From assembly GCF_014851395.1 (NCBI RefSeq), contig NW_024040928.1, positions 11,681,943-11,745,942 of the forward strand: a stretch of 64,000 nucleotides of DNA. The letters are read 5' to 3'. The first letter of the stretch is position 1. Each line of letters starts with the position of its first letter. Positions 36,001-48,000 of this stretch are shown here, in pieces. The DNA comes from Micropterus salmoides. Lineage: Eukaryota > Chordata > Actinopteri > Centrarchiformes > Centrarchidae. The notes under the pieces were generated by a model, which saw only the letters and a list, made by a program, of their open reading frames with translations, was not told the origin of the DNA and did not search any database. The position numbers and the translations under genes are program-made.

Positions 36001-37070
36001 TAAATTCTGTGCATATTAACATGGCTGTGCTTGTATAGGTTATTCTGCTGGTTAATGAGCAGGCGTAAGAAACCCACAAAAAACAATTGTGTTTGTTTAG
36101 TTTACTTTAAGGTGCTTCAGAGTTGAGGCTAGATCTGAACTCAGATATGTGCGTTAATGTTCCATAGTGACCTCAATTTGGAAACAAGTCTTCCTTATCG
36201 GACTTAAGTATTTAGTTATAACATAACTGAACAACCACATCATAAACATCTAACCTTTTTTTCTTTCTCGCCTTTACATAGCCATCAGTTGTGCAAAGCT
36301 AGTTTTCCACTGACCAGCTGTGCTTGCTAAGAGATTTATCATGCACTCTCTAAGCATCTACTGCACGTTGTTTGGCCTGCATCACACTCCCTGCAGTTTA
36401 ATTTAGTCTGCGTTTGTGTTTGAGTGTCGTGTGTATGTGTGTGTGCGCCTGTCAGTTTAAACTTTGCAGACTCAGACAGCTGCAATATTTGTATCTGCAA
36501 GGGGACCTTGTGGTGAGCAATATCAGGCTTGTTGTTTCCTCAGTGCTTCTCCGTTGAAAACATCAGCATGCATCAGTGTTTCCCCTCCTTCTTCACATTA
36601 CACATTTGTAACCCACAGTTACCCTTTGCCCCAAGTTTTTTTTTTATTTTTACCTTTCTCACCACCTCTCTCCACCTCTTGTCATTCCACCCTGTGATAT
36701 TTGGTAGCACTATGTAACCCTAGGTCTCTTGGTCAAAAACAAAATGTCTGCACATTTCCTTACATGGAGGCCTGTTGGTTTCTTTTTATTACTATTTGTG
36801 AAACTTGCACAGAAGCAGTGTATGTTGCGTTAAAACACGTTTACAGATATTGAAAAACATGATGCACTCTTCTAGAAGATAATATAATGAAGGGGGAAAT
36901 TGAAACTCAGTGCTTCTTTTTTCCTCCATGCTCATTCGGTTGTTTACAGAGGGCAAGGCCTTTTTTCTTTCTTTTTTTTGTTTGTAGTCAGCGGATGTGG
37001 AAAATACTGTCGCTGAGGCAAGCGGCAACCCCCCCCACTTCCTGTCTGCAAGAAGTTCCTTCTCTTGCCG

Positions 37071-37107
<37 letters not shown>

Positions 37108-39243
37108 TCTCTCTCTCCCTCTCAATGGAAACTTTACTGTTTTTCCTGCTCTCCGCTTGTCATCCAGCTGGTCTGGGGATAGAGATAGGAGAGACAGAGA
37201 GACCGCTGGAGAGCAATGAGCCAGAATAAGATGAGACAGAGAGGCCGACTTTGAGGGGTTTTAGGCAGAGAGACAGAGAGTTGACATTTTGGCCAATTCA
37301 TACACCTTTGTGAATTGTATTCCAGTTTCAGGTTGCTGTCCAGCTTTGCTCATTTAAGAAAAATGCCAAATTTTTAAGTAATTTTAAAACAGTCACCATA
37401 ACAAATACGACATAATAGTAAGACATTTGTCTGACTATTAAGCACTGACAATAAACTCCATGGAGCTGCAGAGTTTGAACAGTTTGCTTCGAGGAAACTA
37501 ATTCCTGCTGGAGACATCCATTTCTTCCTGTGGGTGTCTGATGATTGACAGTCAGCACAGTGCAAAAAAAATGCACACACTGATATGGGAAAACACTAAA
37601 ACAGAGAGACTGACGATACCAAATTAAGGCTCTGTGGTTATTCAGATGGATCATCTAGGAAAGGCAATTTTCAAGTCAGTCAAAGTTATGTTTCATGCAG
37701 TAAAGGAATAAACAGCGGCAAATGACTTCTGTTAAGGTCCAGGAAGACAGTACTGCATATAGACTGTTTGGACAGACCAGAATTACTTTAAAAAAGATTT
37801 AGTATTATCCTTCAATTCAATTAGTGAAAAAGGCACAACATGACAGCAAAGGAGAGCTATTTCTAGGAACCATTCCTCTGATGGGACTGGACAGATTTAC
37901 TTTACCTGGATAGTAAATCTCGGACGTAATATGTAGTGCTCACACATGGTCCGGCGCTTTCTTTACTTAAACCTTTATTGTATTCTTGAAACAACATGGA
38001 CAAATAAATGCAAATATTTTTCTACACAAATCATGGCTGTTAAATCTTTTTAAACTTGACTTTCCATGAGCAATTTTTATCTACGTTGCACACTTTTGGA
38101 AACATTCATGCAAATTATATTTTCACAGACTCACAGCAGGCGATTGTCATCTGCCAGCTGTGAAATTAGTTTCGCAAGCTGCTGTATGAATATCTTAGAC
38201 CCATTTTTTAATTAGTACAGTCAGTACACGTGAAAAATCACACATGAAAAATGCATTTATGTGCATGGCTAGATTTGACTTCCTAAAACCTCAGATGTAG
38301 TTTACTGTACACTGTCGCACCCAGGCACCGTAGTAGCTTCATCAGCTAAGCATAGAACGCGTGGGCGCTGCTGTTTAGGATGTTTCCTTTTGTCTATTTT
38401 AGCTCGTGTTGTAACTTCAGAGCCGTACTGAAGACACATTCTTACACAAATGTACGCATGCATACTCATATATATATAAATATACATATATAAGCAGAAA
38501 AATGTGTATGAACGTACAGGTTTAGTTTGCTTTTTTCCACAAAGCCTCAACATTTCCCTCAGGTGAATTCACATTTACACACCCAGTCACGCACACTTAG
38601 CTACGTCTGTGTCTTTCAAATGTTGTGACCTGGAGATGGAGATTTGCATGTCCACATTATGTATGTCCACTGTTTTGGTAATCAAATGGTCCACAATTGT
38701 TTATCAGTGCACACACTCGGGCGTGTAAATCTTGCGGTGGGGCAAAGTTTTTAAACCAGAGAGAGGCAGAGAGTTTGGCTACGTTTTGCAGGAGAGCTGG
38801 ACAGATAATCAGTTTGTCAGTTTGTCAACTTGTCAAACAGAAAGCCCATCGGCCTGATGTGGAATGCATGGCTGTGTTCAGTGTGGAGTGTTGTTGTGTC
38901 TGTCGGAGCCATCTTTATCATTACCATCATCCACCTCTGCACCAGCCACCTTCAGGTACTTTTGTTTCAGGCTTGTAATTGCTGTGGCAGAATGCTTTTC
39001 ATACCTGGATTTAGCCCTTGTTTAGGGATGTTTGACAGCCCTACCTTTGGAGGTAGATTTTATTGAGCAATAATAATGCTGGTTATAGTTTTTCCATTAC
39101 ACACAAATCAAACATCTCCTCTCCTCTGATTGCATTTTAATGTCTCTAGCTTCTAAATCTTCACTGTGACGATGTCTGTTATTACTGACACCTGAGATAG
39201 TCCAGACTTTCTCTTTTCTTTTTCTCTCTCTTGCCCTTCACAG

Positions 39244-39305
<62 letters not shown>

Positions 39306-41319
39306 CACACACCAGCTGTAAGTGGGCAACATGGTGGATAGATGACAGTCTGAGTTGACAGAGAAAGTGCAAGGCCTTGGCTACTTACCAAGGTGTAGCC
39401 TGATACTCTTGCTCTCTTGCTAACTGGCTAAAGATGGTGGAAAAGATGAGAAGGGGAATACTATTCAGTTTAACTTATTAGTGGTTTTCTGATGGTCTAA
39501 AAAACTTAATCAGTGTTGTGTTTCCTGTAACTAGAAGCCAGAAACAGTGATTGAAATCTGTCAGCTGGCGCAAGAGTTTTTTAGATTTTTGTTTCATTTC
39601 AACCTTTGTTCATTCAGAGGAAGCTGACCATTACTGTGCACGCATCCACTGGATATTACCTTTTGCCTCCAGGCCTCCGTCATCTTACTTTAAATCACAC
39701 TGAACCTTTCCATTTCAAACCCTCCTGTTTTTAGACAACCTGAAGCACGGAATAATTTCAGAGGATTTGCATCCAAGAAATCAATTCAGTAGACTTCTAG
39801 AAATATTGACCTTTGCTACCAGACTTGCTATTGTTGCATTTTGTTGCACATGTGAGTAATCCGTATGATATTCCAGGGTCTTGCCTCTCTCTGAGACACA
39901 ATTCAGCTGACCCAACGTGCAGTTAGTTTCCACCATGTGATCCACCATGTGTGTGTTTTACTTTTCTTTTTCTCTCCTTCAGTGGTGCAGAAAAAAAAAC
40001 CCTCATGTGACTCTTCAATCCTTTAGACAGAGAGAGGGAAAGAGATGGAAAAGTGTGTGTCTGAGTGTGTGTGTGTGTGCCTGCATCTAACCATAGATAG
40101 TCATGCTATCAGCTGATGAATTTTCATCAGGTCCAGATTATGTGACATGGGTTATATATCTCCTTCTATGGTCCTCTTCTTACTCATCTTATTTTATCTT
40201 ATCCTTCCGCTCCTCTCCTTTCTTTTCTTCTCGTCTGTGGTTATTTGTGGACATAATATTATTTCTCCTGGTATTTGCCTGCCAGAGAAAAACCTTCTGT
40301 GTGTGAGATCACAACAATAACATGTAGAGGATATTATGCACCTGTGTGGAACAGGAGATTTCAGAATTATATATAATATTGTATTACACAAGATGCATTC
40401 ACTGACCAGATGTGATACTTGAAGGGTGGATTTTACATCTATTACAATGTAATTTGGATTGAAGTGTTTGTGTTTTGTTTTAAAATCAAATATAAATTCA
40501 GTTCGAAGCATTTCTAACATGTTTTTAATAGAAAACATTTCTCAGTTTTTAGTGCAGCTGCATCCACTGGTAGCTCTGTTACACTGTTGCACAGCCACGC
40601 ATTGTTTAAACCCACAGAACAAGACATCTGGAGTTTTTCCATCTGATGTAATGCTGCAGGCATAAAAAAATGGTGTCTTTGGTTTGAATATTTCATTCAA
40701 TAAGAGTGTGATTTACTGTAGCTTCAAAAAGGTATTCCACATGCAGCAGAATTAGCACATAATACATCTACTTATAGGACAACTAAGTGAATATTAGTGT
40801 TCATAAGGAAAAGAGGGGTTTTGTTCTTAACTGTAAGGGGCAATAGAAAGTGTTCCATCTAAAGAAAAGGATCTTTCGCCTCGTGTTTTTGCTCATCTGA
40901 ATATATTACACTTCTTGTTCTTCAAATACATTTTTAACTGTATAACTTAACTCACATATTTATCAAGTAAACATAACAGTTATTGTTATGCAGGGAACAA
41001 ACAGTACTTTTAGAGAGTTTAACATGTCTTTCTTCTACAGTTAAATATTGATACGTCTGTAGAAACAAAGTCTTTCCATCACAAAGACAGAGAACTGGGA
41101 TGGGGAGCTGGAGAAAGGGAGAACTAGCCATCGGTCAGTCTGTGGTCACTGAGATAAAAGCTGTTGATGTTGAAAAAAACGTGCTTGTGTGTGTTTGTGT
41201 GTCGGAGACAGCATTATCTCTCAGTCTGTGAATGAGTTTATGTGTGTTTGTTTGTGCATGTGGCACGAGTCCCGCAGTTCAATGTATCCTTGCCAGGGAC
41301 AGGGAGAGCCCTTGGAGAA

Positions 41320-41372
<53 letters not shown>

Positions 41373-44214
41373 CAGGGGAAACCCCAGCTCTATCCTCCAG
41401 AGTTTAGTGTTCTGAAACAGCAAAAAAGAAAAAGAAGAAAAAAGAGAGTGTGGGAGAACCTGGCAGAGAGAGATTGAAAACAGCTCCCCCAAGGTCAGGG
41501 ATGATCCACAGTGTATGTGTGCGTGCGTGTGTGTGTTTTAAAGACTTGTTTTGCTCATGGCCACTAAACGAAACCTTAAAAAAGCTGTGGATCAGCCAAA
41601 AGTTTCAGAGGAGAACTTTTGTTTCCTGGCTGATTTTAAGATGGCGCTAGACTGGCATCCGTTCATGTTTTAGAAAGTTTGTTGAGTTGGAAAACTCCTA
41701 CTCATACTGTCACCATATCGCATGTCTTCAAAATCCAGATCCAATTAGTTTGTATAACCAAACACAACAACGTACAACAAACTCAATAATTTTTTAAAAC
41801 AGTGTGGTTTAAACATTTTGATGGATTGCTGGTGAAGCATCAATCAGAAGGATAGTCACTTATGTTTTGTGCTTTTGTGTTTGTAGCACAAGTCTTGGAA
41901 GAAGATTAAGAACATGGTCCACTGGTCACCGTTCGTCATGTCCTTCAAGAAGAAATATCCCTGGATACAACTGGCTGGGCACGCAGGTATGTGGACACAC
42001 AAATCAAATGTTGCATAAGAATCAAAACAAAAATCTAAGGCCAAGACAATACTCTAGCCGAAAAAAATAGTTTGCTACATTTAGTTTGTATGTCTAGGAT
42101 GTTTTTTAGGATTAAGAACACACACAACTTACTGATTATTTCCTCTCACACAGGCTCATATCATACATGCATTTTGATGGTCAGCTGGCCTTTGTGCAAT
42201 TTTGTAAAGGAGATGTGAGTCAACACGAGTCTGTCTTTGGTGCTAAGGGAAAGTGTTTGTGGCAATGGTTAGCAACAGGACTGGGAAACCTATCCTTCAA
42301 AGGTGTCTTGAAGGTTGGAGGCTCAGCCAAATAAAAATAAGAGCATGCAGCTCTAACCAGTTCACTTATACCCCAACTTCTAACCTCACTTTAACCCTGA
42401 CTAACTTAAACCAAGCTACTTCCAATCAGTAAAAGTGTGTCTTTTTACAGGGAGCTTTAAGGCCGGAGCCAACGGCCGTATACTAAAAGTAAGACGCTCT
42501 TTAACATCAATCACACCTTCTTTGTCATTGCATGGAAAATTGCTCTGATACATTCTGGTTTAGAGAGGTTCTACATATCGTTAATACTGATGTTGATATC
42601 CTTTAGAAACACTGTGATTGCGAGCAGCGCTGCTTGTCCCTCCTGATGAGGGACGTGCTGCGCCCATATGTCCCCGGTTACCATGGAGACGTAGAGAAGG
42701 ACGGCCAGAAATACAACCAGATGGAGGATCTGCTGGCTGAGTTTGACTTCCCGTGTGTGATGGACTGTAAAATGGGAGTAAGGTGAGAAGACACATCACA
42801 TGTCGTGACATCACGTAAATCGTTAGATGGCAGGGTTGTGGGTACAAAACAATGATAGATTCACTTTCATGTACTTTACTGTGATATCCCACAGACTTTC
42901 ACAACAAACTACAAATATGTCTGTGTTTCTTTAATCTGCAGTGAGATAGACAATTTAATTTGTATTTTAACTCTTTGTTTTTGTAGTTTTGGCCATCATT
43001 TGAAATTGATAATGATAATAATCTAGTGAAAAAAATTCTAACATTTCTGAGATGTGGAAATTTGGCGACAGCGCTCCAACAAACCCAAGCATTCACTTTT
43101 TTATTTGGAGTTCAAAACTTCTTTCATTATCCCTCATACACACAACAGCTGTGTAAACTATGGTGAGTCATTGAGATCAAAGTTGAGCCAGGAAGTCGGT
43201 CTGTAAACTGTTTAAAAGTGACAGTTTGGGGAATTTCTTTTTCTTTAAAGCCTTTGTCGCTGCATTCCCAGATTTTAGCACTTAGCTTGGTGAATAAAAG
43301 GTCATTATTACCAATGGTAATAGTGGCCAAAATTACAAAAATATAAACACCTAAACTGCAGTAAATGAGAATGATCCTTTAACAGCCATTAAGCAGCAAA
43401 TATCTCTAGATTAAAGGCTACTGTGAGCAGCTGTGTCATACTGTTTCTAGAAGGGATGTCTTCTTCACACCTTCTCTTTCACACACTCTGCCCATCTCTG
43501 CCTTGTCCTCCTACGTCTCGGTGCTCATGTTGTACCACCTGTTTTTTCTCACGCTTCAGGACCTACCTTGAGGAAGAGTTGACCAAGGCTCGTAAGAAGC
43601 CCTCCCCGAGGCCCGACATGTATCAGAAAATGATCGAGGTTGATCCTGAGGCGCCCACACCAGAGGAAAACAACCAGAAGGTGGTAACCAAACCCAGATA
43701 CATGCAGTGGAGGGAGACCATAAGCTCAACAGCCACCCTGGGATTTAGGATAGAGGGAGTCAAGGTAAGACTCAAAGAGAAAGGTGTGTGTGTTTGTGTG
43801 TGTGTGCAGCCTTCCTTCCCTCTTTTCTTCTAGTATTCAGTGTGTGTCTCTGTGTTGGGGGATATGTGTCCTTCAAGGGCATGATCTCACTTCTTGTTTT
43901 GAACAGAAACTTCCTCTGAAGTATGCATTTGCGCATGAGTTCCTTTGTCATACATGAGGCCTGCCCGTGGCAGCTCTCTATATGCCTTGGCATCTGGCAC
44001 TGACATTGGACACACACACACACGCTAGGTCTCGGCTGTCTTTATTTGAGGGTTGCTGCTATATAAGGACATTCACAGCCTCCCTGTGGTCTGTTGCCAT
44101 GACACTGAGGGTTATCCCCAGAAACAGAGGCGTGTGTGTGTGCAATGTCACCTCTCTTTTTGTAAATGTGAATGTGCATCTGTGTAACTATATTATATAT
44201 ACTGTATATTATAT

Positions 44215-44263
<49 letters not shown>

Positions 44264-45028
44264 GGACAGAGAGAGAGCTCTAGCTATTGTCAGATGTAAA
44301 ACATAAAATGGACATGAAGTTGTTACTGTGATGTAGAGACAGAGCTCAAGTTAAAACTTTATGGATGAAAGACACTTTTGTTACAGATTAATAACTCACC
44401 ACTCTTGCTCCAGTCCATATTGCCAACCTGGTCGGCAACATGTAGCCTACCGCTGAATCGAAGCTGTTTACAGTCTTTTCGCTGACCCACCTTTCTCTGC
44501 TTCTGATTGGCTAGTAGTCCTTAACTAGGAACTGCACATGTGCAACTCCCAACAAAGATAATTTAGAGACAAGATGTGTAGCCAAAACAAAGCCTTCAAC
44601 ACAGGGTGAAAAGAGGAACTGCAGCAATGTGCAGTATGACAAAAAATATGGTGTTTTTTTGAAAATTAATCCATGTAAACCTGTTCTGGTACAACCTTTA
44701 AATAACATTTTATACCTGAAAATGAGCATAATACCACCTCTTTAACTCTCCTCCAGAAACTTTCTGTGAAATTGCCAATACACCTGACATTGTCACCATC
44801 TTCTTTAATAAAAAGTTGTACAGTACAGTCATATTAAAATATCAGGCTCTGGCAGGCTGATGGTACGTGGACTTCGCATTAGTGGGCTACACAAAAGTAC
44901 TGTTCCATATCAGCAGTCATAGGGAGCATGTTTATATTAACCTTAAAAACTGTGCACCCATGATGAAGGGTGATCTGCTTGAATACATCGGACTGGGACT
45001 GTATTGCGGAATCAAATAAACTATCAAA

Positions 45029-45069
<41 letters not shown>

Positions 45070-48000
45070 CAGAGAGAGGGCTCTAGCTTTGGTCAGACCT
45101 GAACCATAAAGGGAAAAATAGTTTTGGCTCCAAATAGGACCTTGTTGCCTGGCAGCCAGCAGAATAAGAAAAGCTCATTTATTCCACTCTGAACCACATG
45201 GTTGGTTACCACTGCTGGTACTGCTTGATACTAACCTACTTTACTACTGCTTTGCTTGATTATGTCCTTTTTGTGAGACTTTCCACAGCATTTTACAAGA
45301 AAATAACAAAAAGCTCAGGACCCCAGAGACAGAACTCTGCATTGACTCGATGTTGGTGTATTGGCAAAAGTCAGAGCTGCAGGTCACATAACACCATCAG
45401 ACCCATAAAGGCTGAAATGATTACTCAGCAGTCGATCAACAGAAAAATAAAGTGGCAGCTATTTTGACAATTGATTTTTTTGATTATCTTGAACCTGTTG
45501 GTGGAAAGACAAAACAAGCAATTTGAGTATGTCACCATGGATTCTAGGAAACAGGGATGGACATATGTCACTACTTTCTGAAAATGTATAGATTAAACAA
45601 TGAATACATTTATTAACAATACAAATCAATAGACGCATTCATTCTGAAAATAATTGTCAGTTGTCGTATCAAAATTTCAAGTGTGTGAATTTGAAATAAA
45701 CAGTTTCTGAATATGGCCCTGGTCAGTAAAACAGAGTCAAAGACCCTTCCTTGCTTTAAGGCTAAATCTCTAAAAATATCTTTTCCTATTCTCATTGTTT
45801 GTTCTGCTTTTCTTGGCCATCCTCTCCTCTGCTGCTGCTCCTTTCTATCTTCCCATCCTCTGCTACGCTCCCGTCCCTCCTGTCTGGAAGTTGTGGTTTA
45901 TGAGGACAGAGTGTTGATGTACTAAATATGAACTTTTATTTACACCCTAATGATCCCTGAATGATATTTTGTCTAATACTACCCTCTCCTCTCATCTGTA
46001 GAAGGAGGACGGGACAGTGAACAGAGATTTTAAGAAAACAAAGACAAGAGACCAAGTTATTTCAGCCTTCCATGACTTTGTCAGAGGAAATAAGGACATA
46101 CTGGTGAGTGTGCTGGTAGTGTACTATGTGTGTGAGTGTCGGTAGCCTTGACCACTGGGACAGAAAAACAGACGAAGAATGGAAATTTAAGGTAACTGTT
46201 CTGTTTTCACCCCATGGGAAACACAGATACACACATGTACATACACAGATGCACACATACACAATGTGACCTAGGTCAGAAGAAAAGGGAAGTCCTTGGG
46301 AACTCCCTCAGCCTCTTTACACATACCCACATTCTTTTTTTGTTTTTATTTAAATGAGAATAGATCATATAGCTCCACTTCAAGTGGAGTTTATTGTTTG
46401 CCCAGATTAGCAGCCCAGTTCTAATATAAACAAAAAACTGTCTGCATCAAAAGTGGGCAGAACTGTGTGAACAAAATATAAAAGCTTGTGTGTTGCTGTT
46501 TTTTTCCAGAGGAGTTATCTAAGCAGGCTGGAGGAAATCAGAGACACTCTGGAGATCTCCCCGTTCTTCAAAACCCACGAGGTAAAGACACATGTCCAGC
46601 GATGGAAATAGTGTTGTACTTCTGGTCTGTGGTGCAACTTCAAGTCATTCATAATTAACATAAAACTGAGCTTATCTGTCACTTATATTTGTAGCATAAA
46701 GTCAAAAATCAAACATTATTATTGTGTGGCATTTTAGCAAATGTGCGGTTATTTTCAGCTTTGTTGTTTTTTATTATTATTTGGTAATCTATTGTCTACT
46801 TACATGTAAAGGGAGTACACATAGGGCCAGATTTACTAAAGATTTGCGTGAGTAAGAACATGTGCAAACTTGATATCACCAGCAAATTAACATGTAAGCT
46901 GTTCTACAGTGTGCACACAGAGTGACGTCTTTCAAAAGTGCAAGATAACACCTGTTGTTCATTTACTACTTTTGCCTTAATGAATATGCAATTAGGGGCG
47001 TTTCAATTTTATTGTGCAAAATATTGGGAGGGTAACATGCAAATACCTTTATTTACTACACACAATGTGATCTACCAAGCCTAAACGCAATTTTATGTGA
47101 GTGCAACAGCATCTGTATTTAATACGTTTGAAAAGAAGGTGCAAACCGGCAAGTGTTGCGCAGAGATGGCTGCTGTTATTGTTGCCAGAAGGAGACACAG
47201 CTGTAATGAAAGAAGACATAGTGAAATTAACAATATTAGATATTATTCTATATCCAATTTATTCGATGAACTATATGAATTGAATAGGGGTTTTTTGCTG
47301 TTGTATTAACATTCATGCCAATACAGCAAAATTCGTTTTGACCTGACTTCTTTTCTCCTTGAGATGGAAGAATTTAGAAAGTTGCATGGCGCTGTGGAGA
47401 ACCCGCAGCTGCAGTGGTGCTTGAATCATGTGTAAAATTCATCCAGTCAGAGGGAACAAACAGGAGATCTTGGAGCGACCGGGCACGGTGCGGACGGTCG
47501 GTGATTGTTCCCTCTGGCTGGATGAAGCATGATCTGCTGGCATTTCCTCGTGTTTGGGTCATTCCAGTATACTGTAGCTTTTTCTGCTGGGGTTTCCCAT
47601 AGCAGTTTTTCAGGTGTGCTGTCCTAAGTACTTCAACAATCTTAGGCAGGATGGGCAGGTTCATATGATTTCCACATACTCGGGAGGCACTGAATGAAAC
47701 AAACCAAGGTTTTTACGCTGTGGCTGCTTTCCCTCCTGACTCTCCATAGTGGAAACCATTAAAACACGCAAAACCCTCATTTACCACCTCCACTGTGTTT
47801 GCTCCTGTTGTCATCTACGCAATAATTCTTAGTAAATCACCCATAACAGGTACTACAATTACACATGCATTATTTTAGAATGCACACGCAATTTAGTACT
47901 CTTTCTTTAGGATGTTAGTAATCGGGCCCAAAATGTTAAGACACATAAGGCTTTGTAATACCTGTGTCAAGTCAAACTGTTGAATCATCCCATAAATTAC

